Of a stretch of DNA of 14,534 nucleotides, positions 1 through 8,001 are shown piece after piece. This DNA is from an uncultured beta proteobacterium (GTDB lineage: Bacteria > Pseudomonadota > Gammaproteobacteria > Burkholderiales > Burkholderiaceae_C), in assembly GCA_903920405.1 (NCBI GenBank), contig CAIXMC010000079.1, positions 1 through 14,534 of the forward strand, read 5' to 3'. A model generated the notes under the pieces. The model was given only the letters and a program-made list of their open reading frames with translations, did no database searches and was not told where the DNA came from. Each line of letters opens with the position of its first letter. Position 1 is the stretch's first letter. The position numbers and the translations under genes were made by a program.

Positions 1-1230
1 GCCAGGTTGTCCGCAGATTTGCAGGTGAGCGGGCAGCCCATTCGTTACCAGGTGACTTTAGAACCCAATCGCCGCCCCTGGTTATTGGTACTGGATGCCA
101 CACCAGAATCTCCTGAATTGGTCGGATACACCACGCACATGACACGCGAATTGCAATGGGTGTTGAACAAGCCTGTCACCGATCTGTTGCGCTATAAAGT
201 GATGAGCTATCTCCGCTTTGTGCATGGGCCTCGCACGCCGGTTGCAGGTCTGCAAGCGTTCCTGGAGTTGCCCGATGGCTTTAACCCGCGCACCCTGCAA
301 CTGGCTACACAATGGTTACGAAACCCCCGTTATGCAGGATTTAATCAGGCACAGTGGGCTGAAGTCGTGATGGAGCGTTTGCGCACCGAGGGCTACCGTT
401 ATACGCTTGACCCGGGTGTATTTGGTCAGCACAGCGCTGATGAATTCTGGTTTGATAGCAAGGCTGGTTTTTGTGAACATATTGCATCGAGTTTTGTGAT
501 TTTGATGCGCTCTCTGGGTGTGCCCGCTCGTATTGTCACAGGCTATCAGGGCGGTGAACAAAACGCCATTGACGGTCTGTGGACTGTGCGCCAAAGCGAT
601 GCCCACGCCTGGGCTGAAATCTGGCAATCCGGGACGGGTTGGGTTCGTATTGATCCAACCTCGGCAGTAGCACCTTTTCGCATTGGTAGCCTGCAACGTT
701 TGATGGTCCCGCGTGGCGCGGTGGCCAATGCCATTTTTGGTCAGGTCAGCCCCGAATTGGCCCAGCACTTGCGCGCCATGTGGGATGCGATGAACACCCA
801 ATGGAATCAATGGGTACTGAATTACAGTCAAACCCGACAGCTTGATTTGTTAAGAAACATGGGGTTTAATGCGCCGCGCTGGCAAGATTTGATTGTGGTG
901 TTGTGCGCCATCATGGTGGCTATCAGTTTGGCTGGGGCGGCGTGGATAGCTTGGCAACGCCAGCATCAAGACCCCTGGCTGCGCTTGCTCGCACATATTG
1001 CCAAGCGGTTACAACAGTCTGGCGTGGTGGTGTTGCAAAACAGCACACCGCGCCAACTTGCACAGCAATTGAATCAACAAACCTCTATAGCCAGTACCAA
1101 GGTATTGCAAGACTGGTTAATGCAGTTGGAGGCTCTGCGCTACGCTCCTGCTCACGCCTTACACGGCAGCTTGAAACAGCAGCTTGCTGTATTGCGACAA
1201 GAACTGAAGCGCATCCGGCTTCATTCGTGA
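1..1230 (+). CDS. TgpA-type transglutaminase-like membrane protein, C-terminal part (5' end outside window)
   Basis: The frame is open from the first base, so the N-terminal part (in this family a multi-helix membrane domain, DUF3488) lies upstream of the window. Numbering from the TTG at position 7, the transglutaminase-core triad is visible: Cys156 in GFCEH, His200 in SDAHAWAE and Asp216 in RIDPTS. A single hydrophobic helix at about 293-316 is followed by a roughly 90-residue Leu/Gln-rich tail that fits the DUF4129-type cytoplasmic domain. The core should face the periplasm, acting as a cysteine peptidase or amide-transfer enzyme on an unknown cell-envelope substrate. Family members usually sit behind moxR and a DUF58 gene, which would be off the left edge. 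The TTG at 7 is only an in-frame codon and not a believable start. The gene ends at TGA 1228-1230, two bases before a fold-back element, and converges with pckG. The family call is firm; the substrate is unknown. Confidence 0.88.
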   Translation, partial: ARLSADLQVSGQPIRYQVTLEPNRRPWLLVLDATPESPELVGYTTHMTRELQWVLNKPVTDLLRYKVMSYLRFVHGPRTPVAGLQAFLELPDGFNPRTLQLATQWLRNPRYAGFNQAQWAEVVMERLRTEGYRYTLDPGVFGQHSADEFWFDSKAGFCEHIASSFVILMRSLGVPARIVTGYQGGEQNAIDGLWTVRQSDAHAWAEIWQSGTGWVRIDPTSAVAPFRIGSLQRLMVPRGAVANAIFGQVSPELAQHLRAMWDAMNTQWNQWVLNYSQTRQLDLLRNMGFNAPRWQDLIVVLCAIMVAISLAGAAWIAWQRQHQDPWLRLLAHIAKRLQQSGVVVLQNSTPRQLAQQLNQQTSIASTKVLQDWLMQLEALRYAPAHALHGSLKQQLAVLRQELKRIRLHS

Positions 1231-1232
1231 TG

Positions 1233-1334
1233 TATAGACTTTCAGATAAATAGTTTCCAAGTTTTAACATGTAACCTAATGAACTTAAATACACTTTTTG
1301 TTAAAAATGGAAGTTATTTATCTGAAAGTCTATA
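1233..1334. repeat. 102-bp fold-back element (family A, MITE-like)
   Basis: The ends are a perfect 20-bp inverted repeat, 1233-1252 against 1315-1334 (outer sequence TATAGACTTTCAG). Pairing continues inward: an 8-bp perfect inner arm TTTTAACA (1262-1269) matches TGTTAAAA (1299-1306), so about 32 nt per side can pair around a 29-nt AT-rich loop. It starts two bases after the transglutaminase stop codon. TA dinucleotides lie at both ends, which fits a TA-targeting (IS630/Tc1-like) non-autonomous element, but there is no coding sequence and no second copy here. It could also act as a 3'-end hairpin for the upstream transcript. Confidence 0.7.
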
Positions 1335-1341
1335 GGTCTGC

Positions 1342-1397
1342 GGGGCGCAACAATAAATGAAACGCCCCTTTAAAGTGCGACTTGGTCGCACCTTAAA
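1342..1397. terminator. Convergent terminator hairpins between transglutaminase gene and pckG
   Basis: Two stem-loops lie between the convergent genes. The first pairs GGGGCG (1342-1347) with CGCCCC (1363-1368) across a 15-nt loop. The second pairs GTGCGAC (1375-1381) with GTCGCAC (1385-1391) across a TTG loop, and its stem extends with one mismatch through TTTAA (1369-1373) and TTAAA (1393-1397). The second begins one base past the pckG stop in the direction of pckG transcription, so it is the likely pckG terminator. T-tracts are short on both strands, so termination strength is uncertain. Confidence 0.6.
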
Positions 1398-1398
1398 T

Positions 1399-3294
1399 TT
1401 AACCAGCGAGTTGCTGTTCCAGACGCACTCTGGTGTCTGCCAGTTCTTTGGGCAGGTGATGCTCCAACTTCTTGAACAGTTCAGTGTGCAATGCCAATTC
1501 TTCAACCCAAGCAGCTTTATTGATACTGGTCACAGTCTCAAATTGCTCAGCGGTAAAGTCAAGACCTTGCCAGTTGATGGATTCAAACGTTGGGCTGATG
1601 CCAAAGAAATGTTCATTGACTTTTGGCGCCGTACCTGAGAGGCGATCCAACATCCACTTGAGTACCCGCATGTTGTCACCATAACCTGGCCAGACAAATT
1701 GACCATTGGCATCTTTGCGAAACCAATTGACGGTGTAAATTTTGGGAAGAACGGCACCTGCGTCCAGGAGCTTGTTGCCCATGTTAAGCCAGTGCTGGAA
1801 ATAGTCGCTCATGTTGTAGCCCATAAATGGCAGCATGGCAAAAGGATCACGCCGCACCACACCGGCTTGACCGGTCGCAGCAGCAGTCGTTTCAGAACCC
1901 ATGGTAGCGGCCATATAAACGCCATCGACCCAGGTGCGTGCTTCTGTCACCAAAGGAACGGTGGTTGAGCGCCGTCCACCAAAGATGAAGGCATCAATAG
2001 GAACACCGGCTGGGTTGTCCCATTCGGGGTCAAGCACAGGGTTGTTCAGTGCGGCTACCGTAAAACGTGAGTTGGGATGAGCGGCCTTGGCACCGGTTTG
2101 TTTGGCAAGCTCAGGCGTCCAGTCTTTGCCCTGCCAATCAATCAAATGTGCAGGCTTGGCGTTGCCTGGTGCGTCTTGCTCCAGGCCTTCCCACCAGATA
2201 TCACCATCATCGGTCAACCCCACGTTGGTGAAAATCACATTTTTGTCCAGACTGCGCATGCAGTTGGGGTTGGTCAGCATATTGGTGCCTGGGGCCACAC
2301 CAAAATAACCGGCTTCGGGGTTGATGGCATACAGTTTACCGTCAGCACCGGGCTTGAGCCAGGCAATGTCGTCACCGATGGTGGTGACCTTCCAACCTTC
2401 AAAGCTTGCTGGAGGCACCAGCATGGCAAAGTTGGTTTTACCACAGGCACTGGGGAAGGCTGCCGCCACATAAGATTTCTTGCCCTCAGGGCTGGTCACA
2501 CCCAAAACGGTCATGTGCTCGGCCAGCCAACCCTGGTCACGTCCCATGTTGGAAGCAATGCGCAGCGCAAAACATTTCTTGCCCAGCAAAGCGTTGCCAC
2601 CGTAACCTGAACCATAGCTCCAAATTTCACGCGTTTCGGGGTAATGCACAATGTACTTGGTCTTGTTGCAAGGCCAGGATACGTCTTTTTGACCGGGTTG
2701 AAGCGGCGCGCCCACGGTATGCACACAGGGCACATAAGAACCATCCGTTCCCAAAACATCATAAACAGCCTTGCCCATGCGGGTCATGATGCGCATGTTG
2801 ACCACCACATAGGCGCTGTCTGAGAGTTCAATACCAATGTGCGCAATCGGGCTACCCAATGGGCCCATGCTGAAGGGAATGACGTACAGGGTTCGGCCTT
2901 TCATGGCACCGTCAAACAAGGCAGGCGTGCCGTCAGCCTGGCCGGTTTGAAGCATGGCGCGCATCTCTGAGGGTGTTTTCCAGTTGTTGGTGGGGCCTGC
3001 GTCGTCTTTGTTCTCGCTGCAAATAAAAGTGCAGTCTTCAACGCGTGCCACGTCGCCGGGATCGCTACAGGCCAAAAAGCTGTTGGGGCGTTTGGCCGGA
3101 TTGAGTTTTTTGAAAGTGCCACCATCTACCAGACGCTGACAAAGCAGTGCATTTTCTTCTTCCGAACCATCGCACCAATGCACGGCATCAGGCTTGGTCA
3201 GGGCGACAACTTCTGCCACCCAGGAAATCAATCGTTGGTTGGTTACAAAAGAGGGAACGTTAAGGGCTGAATCATTCTGCGTGGTTGTGTTCAT
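1399..3294 (-). CDS. pckG: Phosphoenolpyruvate carboxykinase, GTP-dependent
   Basis: Catalyses the reversible reaction oxaloacetate + GTP to phosphoenolpyruvate + GDP + CO2, the entry step of gluconeogenesis, in the cytoplasm. The 631-residue length fits the GTP class. Visible motifs in order: [10 protein letters not shown] (231-240, substrate-binding segment), the P-loop FPSACGKTN (280-288) with the reactive Cys284, kinase-2 motif TIGDD (305-309) for metal binding, [11 protein letters not shown] (439-449), and the guanine-binding loop FVWPGYGDN (533-541). These match the animal and bacterial GTP enzymes and not the ATP-dependent pckA family. The ATG at 3292-3294 has a good ribosome binding site, AGGAGA on the minus strand (3299-3304), five bases upstream. 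The gene is monocistronic, divergent from alaA and convergent with the transglutaminase gene. I found no convincing sigma-70 promoter by eye in the 332-bp divergent region. Confidence 0.97.
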   Translation of the reverse strand: MNTTTQNDSALNVPSFVTNQRLISWVAEVVALTKPDAVHWCDGSEEENALLCQRLVDGGTFKKLNPAKRPNSFLACSDPGDVARVEDCTFICSENKDDAGPTNNWKTPSEMRAMLQTGQADGTPALFDGAMKGRTLYVIPFSMGPLGSPIAHIGIELSDSAYVVVNMRIMTRMGKAVYDVLGTDGSYVPCVHTVGAPLQPGQKDVSWPCNKTKYIVHYPETREIWSYGSGYGGNALLGKKCFALRIASNMGRDQGWLAEHMTVLGVTSPEGKKSYVAAAFPSACGKTNFAMLVPPASFEGWKVTTIGDDIAWLKPGADGKLYAINPEAGYFGVAPGTNMLTNPNCMRSLDKNVIFTNVGLTDDGDIWWEGLEQDAPGNAKPAHLIDWQGKDWTPELAKQTGAKAAHPNSRFTVAALNNPVLDPEWDNPAGVPIDAFIFGGRRSTTVPLVTEARTWVDGVYMAATMGSETTAAATGQAGVVRRDPFAMLPFMGYNMSDYFQHWLNMGNKLLDAGAVLPKIYTVNWFRKDANGQFVWPGYGDNMRVLKWMLDRLSGTAPKVNEHFFGISPTFESINWQGLDFTAEQFETVTSINKAAWVEELALHTELFKKLEHHLPKELADTRVRLEQQLAG

Positions 3295-3489
3295 TAAATC
3301 TCCTGATTAACACAGTGGTTTGCATGAAGGTATGCTGAATTGCGAAAAGTCTTTCGACTCAAATTGATCTATCAAGGCGATAACTCAATCCGAACAAGAT
3401 TCTATCGTGTGCTGTCACACGTTCGATGTCTGACGTTGTCAAGACAGGAAAAACCTCAGTAGATAGCCAGGGCTGTCCTATCTCCCATA
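3295..3489. promoter_or_regulatory. Divergent pckG/alaA intergenic region with small palindromes
   Basis: No gene is seen here. The region must hold the pckG promoter and possibly the alaA promoter. Visible symmetric sites: TTGATCTATCAA at 3364-3375; CGTGTG (3406-3411) paired with CACACG (3416-3421); the near-palindrome GTCTGAC...GTCAAGAC within about 3428-3445; and TCCTAT/ATAGGA (about 3477-3489) directly before repeat B copy 1. Any could be an operator or an RNA hairpin. None matches a named consensus well enough to identify the regulator. Confidence 0.3.
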
Positions 3490-3576
3490 GGATATGGTCG
3501 ATAACAAGTTTCGTATTGAGCCGTCAGAATTGGGATGCAATGCCAGGCACAAATCGTGCGATGTGGCTCAGCCACA
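3490..3576 (+). repeat. Fold-back repeat family B, copy 1 (left half only)
   Basis: Begins GGATATGGTCGATAACAAG and follows the left half of the complete copy at 13804-13960, through GCCGTCAGA, GCAATGC and the apical hairpin TGTGGC-TCA-GCCACA (3562-3576). Similarity then stops, so the right arm is missing. The small hairpin GCAC-AAATC-GTGC (3547-3559) corresponds to GCGC-AAATC-GCGC in copies 2 and 3, a compensatory change. The fragment ends about 50 bp upstream of alaA and so probably lies in the alaA promoter or leader. Confidence 0.75.
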
Positions 3577-3626
3577 CTCTGTGGTCAAATTATGATTTTC
3601 CATGACGGCAATGCCTCGGAGGGACT

Positions 3627-4853
3627 TTGAAAACCATACACAAATCGGCCAAACTGGCCAACGTCTGTTACGACATCCGCGGCCCCATCATGGATGCTGC
3701 GCGTCAAATGGAGGAAGAAGGGCACAAAATCATCAAGCTCAACATTGGCAATCTGGCTGTGTTTGGCTTTGATTCTCCTGAAGAAATTCAGCAGGACATG
3801 ATTCGCAACCTGCCCAACTCGGCAGGTTATTCTGACAGCAAAGGCATTTTTGCAGCGCGCAAGGCAGTGATGCACGAAACCCAAAAGCAGGGGATTGCAG
3901 GGGTCACGCTCGACGATATTTACCTGGGCAACGGTGCAAGCGAATTGATAGTGACGGCCACCAATGCCTTGCTTGACAATGGTGACGAGATTTTGCTGCC
4001 ATCACCTGATTACCCTTTGTGGACGGCCGCTGCCAGTCTGTCAGGCGGCACACCAGTGCATTATTTGTGCAATGAAGCCAATGGCTGGATGCCGGATTTG
4101 GCTGACCTTCGCTCCAAAATCACCTCAAAAACCAGGGCGGTGGTGGTCATTAACCCCAACAATCCCACGGGTGCGCTGTATTCTGACGATATTCTCAAAG
4201 TGGTCGTGCAAATGGCCCGCGAGTTTGGTTTGGTCGTTTTTTCCGATGAGGTGTATGACAAGGTTTTGTATGACGGTGTCAAACACAAGGCGATGGCTTC
4301 CTTGAGCGAAGATGTTTTGACACTGACCTTTAATTCACTCTCCAAAAGCTACCGATCCTGCGGCTACCGGGCGGGGTGGATGGTGGTCTCTGGCGACAAA
4401 AAACCGGCGCGGGACTATATTGAGGGTTTAAACATGCTCTCGAACATGCGCTTGTGCTCCAACGTGCCAGGTCAGTTTGCTATTCAGACGGCATTGGGGG
4501 GCTACCAAAGCATCAACGATTTGGTTGGCGAAGGAGGCCGCCTGCGTCGCCAGCGCGATTTGGCGTATGAGTTGATCACCGCCATTCCCGGCGTGAGCTG
4601 CGTCAAACCCTCTGCCGCGCTGTACATGTTTCCAAGGCTTGACCCCACCGTCTATCCCATTGCCGATGACCAGCAGTTTTTTCTGGAATTGCTTCAAGAA
4701 ACCAAGGTGATGCTGGTGCAAGGCACAGGTTTTAACTGGCATGAACCTGACCATTTTCGGATGGTGTTTTTGCCGCATGAAGATGAGTTGCGTGTGGCGA
4801 TTGGCCGTATGGCTCGGTTTTTGGAAAACTACCGCAAGCGGCACAGCAATTAA
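3627..4853 (+). CDS. alaA: AlaA-type glutamate-pyruvate aminotransferase (PLP-dependent)
   Basis: A cytoplasmic class I/II aminotransferase that makes alanine from pyruvate and glutamate. It resembles E. coli AlaA along its whole length (408 residues; the E. coli protein is about 405). Landmarks: DIRGP near the N-terminus, LNIGN (38-42), GNGASELI (101-108), SPDYPLWTAA (126-135), NPNNPTG (176-182), Asp207 and Tyr210 in FSDEVYDK for cofactor contact, the PLP Schiff-base Lys240 in SLSKSYR, and substrate-carboxylate Arg378 in DHFRM. The start is TTG at 3627, with GGAGGG at 3618-3623 only a few bases upstream; the nearby ATGs at 3602 and 3611 are out of frame. Matching to AlaA N-termini supports this start. 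It is followed 81 bp later by hom, a pairing common in Burkholderiales, and the two are probably co-transcribed. AlaC is the nearest alternative family, but the N-terminal motifs favour AlaA. Confidence 0.92.
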   Translation: MKTIHKSAKLANVCYDIRGPIMDAARQMEEEGHKIIKLNIGNLAVFGFDSPEEIQQDMIRNLPNSAGYSDSKGIFAARKAVMHETQKQGIAGVTLDDIYLGNGASELIVTATNALLDNGDEILLPSPDYPLWTAAASLSGGTPVHYLCNEANGWMPDLADLRSKITSKTRAVVVINPNNPTGALYSDDILKVVVQMAREFGLVVFSDEVYDKVLYDGVKHKAMASLSEDVLTLTFNSLSKSYRSCGYRAGWMVVSGDKKPARDYIEGLNMLSNMRLCSNVPGQFAIQTALGGYQSINDLVGEGGRLRRQRDLAYELITAIPGVSCVKPSAALYMFPRLDPTVYPIADDQQFFLELLQETKVMLVQGTGFNWHEPDHFRMVFLPHEDELRVAIGRMARFLENYRKRHSN

Positions 4854-4868
4854 ATTGCTCACTTTTCT

Positions 4869-4910
4869 ATAGCTTGCTATGTATATGCAGCATGGGCTAG
4901 AGGCCTATTT
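4869..4910 (-). repeat. 42-bp intergenic repeat (family D), copy 1, minus orientation
   Basis: Read on the minus strand it starts AAATAGGCCTCTAGCCC and ends AAGCTAT, aligning without gaps in length (42 bp) with the copies at 6391 and 7851. The middle is diverged. It fills half of the alaA-hom gap. I recognise the type as an abundant degenerate intergenic repeat of Comamonadaceae; its function is not known to me. Confidence 0.65.
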
Positions 4911-4934
4911 CATCATTATTTTTTTAGGAATTTT

Positions 4935-6284
4935 ATGAATCCAATTCAAGTCGGCCTGATGGGCATCGGTGTGGTGGGGTCGGGCACTTTCAATGTGCTC
5001 AAACGCAATCAGGAAGAAATCAAACGTCGCGCAGGTCGCGGTATTGAAATAGCCATGGTGGCTGATCTTGACGTAGCGCGAGCGCGTTCTCTGGTAGGAC
5101 CGAATGTGAAGGTGGTGAGCGACGCACGCGCACTCATCACCCATCCTGACATTGACATTGTGATTGAACTGGTAGGCGGTTGCGGCATTGCCAAAACATT
5201 GGTACTGGAAGCCATTGCGGCGGGCAAACATGTGGTGACAGCCAACAAAGCGCTGCTGGCCGTTCATGGCACCGAAATTTTTGCCGCAGCCTCAAACCAG
5301 GGTGTGATGGTGGCATTTGAAGCCGCAGTGGCAGGAGGCATTCCCATCATCAAGGCACTGCGAGAAGGTTTAACCGCCAACCGCATCCAGTGGATTGCCG
5401 GCATCATCAACGGCACCACCAATTTCATTTTGAGCGAAATGCGCGACAAGGGTCTGGGGTTCGATGTGGTGCTGAAAGAAGCGCAACGTCTGGGTTACGC
5501 AGAAGCCAATCCCACGTTTGACATTGAAGGGGTTGATGCCGCGCACAAGGCCACCCTGATGAGCGCCATTGCCTTTGGCATTCCCGTGCAGTTTGACAAG
5601 GCTTACATCGAAGGCATTACCCAATTGGGAGCATCAGACATCCAGTACGCACAACAACTGGGCTACCGCATCAAGCTGCTGGGCATCACCAAACGCCGTT
5701 TTGGCGATCTGACTCAGGGCACGGTCGATGGCGTGGAACTGCGCGTTCACCCCTGTCTGATTCCGTCCAAACGGCTGATTGCCAACGTGGAAGGTGCGAT
5801 GAACGCGGTGATGGTGCAAGGCGATGCCGTTGGCACTACCTTGTATTACGGCAAGGGCGCAGGTTCAGAACCCACTGCAAGCGCCGTGATTGCAGACCTG
5901 GTTGACATCACCCGACTGCACACGGCTGATGCCGCCCACCGCGTGCCACACCTCGCCTTTCAGCCCAACGCCATGAGCGATTTGCCCATCCTGCCCATGA
6001 GTGCCGTCATCACCAGCTATTACCTGCGCTTGCGTGTGGTGGATGAAACCGGTGTTTTGGCCAAAGTCACCAGCATTTTGGCGCAAGCCAATATCAGCAT
6101 TGATGCCATGCTCCAGCGCGAAGCCGATGAAGTGGGCAGTGAAAGCCCGCCCGCCCAGACCGATTTGGTTATTTTGACGCACGATTGCGTGGAATCCAGC
6201 ATGAATGCTGCCATTGCCCAGATGCAGGCCTTACCGAGTGTGTTGCAAACGATTGTTCGCATTCGCAAGGAAGAACTGGCGTAA
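4935..6284 (+). CDS. hom: Homoserine dehydrogenase (monofunctional, with C-terminal ACT domain)
   Basis: Reduces aspartate-4-semialdehyde to homoserine with NAD(P)H, the branch-point step towards threonine and methionine. At 449 residues it is a standard monofunctional enzyme. The Rossmann loop GLMGIGVVGSG is at 7-17; VTANKALLA (101-109) carries the conserved Lys105; AGIINGTTNFIL (155-166) is the family signature; Asp201 and Lys205 in GVDAAHK are the expected catalytic pair. The C-terminal 365-445 region begins RLRVVDETGVLAKVT and is an ACT domain, the usual site of threonine feedback inhibition. ATG 4935 has AGGA at 4926-4929, five bases upstream. It likely shares a transcript with alaA. The partner gene thrC, often directly downstream in Burkholderiales, is not present; radA follows after 177 bp. 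Confidence 0.96.
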   Translation: MNPIQVGLMGIGVVGSGTFNVLKRNQEEIKRRAGRGIEIAMVADLDVARARSLVGPNVKVVSDARALITHPDIDIVIELVGGCGIAKTLVLEAIAAGKHVVTANKALLAVHGTEIFAAASNQGVMVAFEAAVAGGIPIIKALREGLTANRIQWIAGIINGTTNFILSEMRDKGLGFDVVLKEAQRLGYAEANPTFDIEGVDAAHKATLMSAIAFGIPVQFDKAYIEGITQLGASDIQYAQQLGYRIKLLGITKRRFGDLTQGTVDGVELRVHPCLIPSKRLIANVEGAMNAVMVQGDAVGTTLYYGKGAGSEPTASAVIADLVDITRLHTADAAHRVPHLAFQPNAMSDLPILPMSAVITSYYLRLRVVDETGVLAKVTSILAQANISIDAMLQREADEVGSESPPAQTDLVILTHDCVESSMNAAIAQMQALPSVLQTIVRIRKEELA

Positions 6285-6390
6285 GTTTTGCGGTGAACGT
6301 GATGCGTTATCCGTCAAGGTGCGTTTCGAAGTGATGTGGGCTGCACCAACACCAAACATGCTATGATTTTTGTGGTATTTCACGATTAAG

Positions 6391-6432
6391 AAATCGGCCT
6401 CTAACGCCCGTCCCACTTGCGTAGATTGCTAT
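6391..6432 (+). repeat. 42-bp intergenic repeat (family D), copy 2
   Basis: Starts AAATCGGCCTCTAACGCCCG and ends TTGCTAT. It differs from the 7851 copy at only a few positions and is the same length. It lies 29 bp upstream of radA, so it is probably in the radA promoter or leader region. The TATAAA that follows at about 6430-6435 could be a -10 element, but I see no matching -35. Confidence 0.7.
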
Positions 6433-6461
6433 AAATAAAGTTTATCAGTTGGATATCCAGT

Positions 6462-7841
6462 ATGGCCCAGGAAAAAACCCAATTTGTCTGCTCAGACTGC
6501 GGTGGCAGCAGCCCCAAATGGCTGGGAAAATGCCCGCACTGCAATGCCTGGAATACACTGATTGAATCTGTGACAGAGAGCGCAGCTCCCACCAAAAACC
6601 GCTTTGCGTCACTTGTAAAAACGTCAGAAGTTGCCATTTTGGGCAACATTAGCGCTGTCGATATGGCACGCACCCCTACCGGTCATGAGGAGCTTGACCG
6701 TGTTCTGGGTGGAGGCATGGTTGAAGGCGGTGTGGTGCTGATAGGTGGCGACCCCGGTATTGGTAAATCTACTTTGTTATTGCAAGCGCTTGATTCCCTG
6801 CAGCGCAGCGGCCAGAACACGCTGTATGTGACAGGCGAAGAAAGCTGCGCGCAAGTAGCTTTGCGCGCACGCCGCCTGGGGTTGGACGGTTCTCAGGTAC
6901 GTGTGTTGGCTGAAATTGGTCTGGAAAAAATCCTCGCCACACTGGTCACTGTTCGCCCTGATATAGCTGTCATTGACTCCATTCAGACGGTTTATTCTGA
7001 TCAGTTAACCTCTGCCCCCGGTTCTGTGTCGCAAGTGCGTGAGTGCGCAGCGCACCTGACTCGTGCAGCCAAGGCCAGCGGTGTGTGCATAGTGCTCGTA
7101 GGCCATGTCACCAAAGAAGGCGCACTGGCGGGTCCGCGTGTGCTTGAGCACATGGTAGATACCGTTTTGTATTTTGAAGGCGATACCCATTCGAGCTTTC
7201 GTCTGGTTCGCGCCATCAAAAACCGCTTTGGCGCTGTCAACGAGATTGGTGTTTTTGCCATGACCGAGCGTGGTTTGAAGGGTGTCAGCAACCCCAGCGC
7301 CATTTTTTTGAGCCAACATGCTGTACCTGTTCCTGGCAGTTGCGTGATGGTTACTTTGGAGGGCACACGTCCCATGCTGGTTGAAATTCAGGCCCTGGTT
7401 GACAGCGGCGGCCCCAGTCCACGACGTTTAAGTGTGGGCCTGGATAAAGACAGACTGGCCATGCTGCTGGCTGTGCTGCACCGTCATGCCGGCGTGGCGT
7501 GCATGGATCAGGATGTGTTTGTCAATGCCGTGGGGGGCGTTCGTATTTCCGAACCCGCGGCCGATTTGGCGGTGCTGCTGGCCATCACGTCATCGCTCAG
7601 AGGTCGCCCCCTGCCACGGGGTTTTTTTGCTTTTGGCGAAGTCGGTTTGGCCGGCGAAGTGCGCCCCGCGCCTCGTGGGCAAGAACGCCTAAAGGAAGCT
7701 GCCAAGCTGGGGTTCAGCATCGCCCTGGTGCCCAAAGCCAATGTGCCCAAAAACCTTAAATCCAAAGATTTTGAGGGGCTGACCATTCACGCTGTGGAGC
7801 GCATTGAACAGGCGATGGAGGTGGTGCGAGGGTTGGAATAA
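6462..7841 (+). CDS. radA: DNA repair protein RadA
   Basis: A cytoplasmic RecA-like ATPase that drives branch migration in homologous recombination and DNA repair. The 459-residue protein has all family parts in order: an N-terminal zinc finger with Cys10, Cys13, Cys24 and Cys27; Walker A GGDPGIGKST (95-104); Walker B IAVIDSIQT (168-176); the RadA-specific KNRFG motif (253-257); and a C-terminal Lon-protease-like domain from about 300, with GEVGLAGEVRP at 392-402. The ATG at 6462 is directly before the zinc-finger region, as in the family. No clear Shine-Dalgarno sequence is seen. It is flanked on both sides by family D repeats and appears to be a single-gene unit, unrelated in function to hom or the signalling genes. 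Confidence 0.97.
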   Translation: MAQEKTQFVCSDCGGSSPKWLGKCPHCNAWNTLIESVTESAAPTKNRFASLVKTSEVAILGNISAVDMARTPTGHEELDRVLGGGMVEGGVVLIGGDPGIGKSTLLLQALDSLQRSGQNTLYVTGEESCAQVALRARRLGLDGSQVRVLAEIGLEKILATLVTVRPDIAVIDSIQTVYSDQLTSAPGSVSQVRECAAHLTRAAKASGVCIVLVGHVTKEGALAGPRVLEHMVDTVLYFEGDTHSSFRLVRAIKNRFGAVNEIGVFAMTERGLKGVSNPSAIFLSQHAVPVPGSCVMVTLEGTRPMLVEIQALVDSGGPSPRRLSVGLDKDRLAMLLAVLHRHAGVACMDQDVFVNAVGGVRISEPAADLAVLLAITSSLRGRPLPRGFFAFGEVGLAGEVRPAPRGQERLKEAAKLGFSIALVPKANVPKNLKSKDFEGLTIHAVERIEQAMEVVRGLE

Positions 7842-7850
7842 TTTACCAGA

Positions 7851-7892
7851 AAATTGGCCTCTAGCGCCCGTCCTGCTTGCGTAGTTAGCTAT
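7851..7892 (+). repeat. 42-bp intergenic repeat (family D), copy 3
   Basis: Starts AAATTGGCCTCTAGCGCCCG and ends TTAGCTAT, nine bases after the radA stop codon. It is followed by CTTTTT (7893-7898), so here the repeat may serve as a weak terminator for radA. The consensus centre as I recall it is a GCTTGCGCAAGC palindrome; this copy has a degraded version. Confidence 0.7.
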
Positions 7893-8001
7893 CTTTTTAA
7901 TAGTAAAAATTGACAAATAAATTCACCTAACTCTTCTCCTGGTATGTATCCATGTTGGCTGCTCCACATCAGTTTGAATCGCACCCGGGTCTAAACGGTT
8001 A
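7893..8001. other. Gene-free spacer between radA repeat and fold-back repeat B copy 2
   Basis: I see no gene or RNA here. A TTGACA hexamer lies at 7910-7915 but has no -10 at a usable distance. The stretch belongs to the 537-bp gap between radA and the signalling module, most of which is repeats. Confidence 0.5.

Noticed and set aside
2077..2610. Plus-strand open frame inside pckG (177 codons)
   Set aside because: It is opposite the PEPCK kinase motifs; no start signal or domain supports it.
3364..3375. FNR-type box TTGAT-N-ATCAA near pckG
   Set aside because: The half-sites are right but the spacer is 2 bp and not the 4 bp of a canonical FNR site, so I list it only as an unnamed palindrome.
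3408..3419. CRP-like TGTGA/TCACA site
   Set aside because: The minus-strand TGTGACAGCACA lacks the 6-bp spacing and full second half-site of a CRP site.
7910..7915. TTGACA as a -35 element for the signalling operon
   Set aside because: No -10-like hexamer occurs 15-19 bp downstream, and repeats and about 450 bp separate it from the gene.
7971..7995. tRNA T-arm-like GTTTGAATCGCACCCGGG
   Set aside because: There is no acceptor stem, anticodon arm or CCA context around it; not a tRNA gene.
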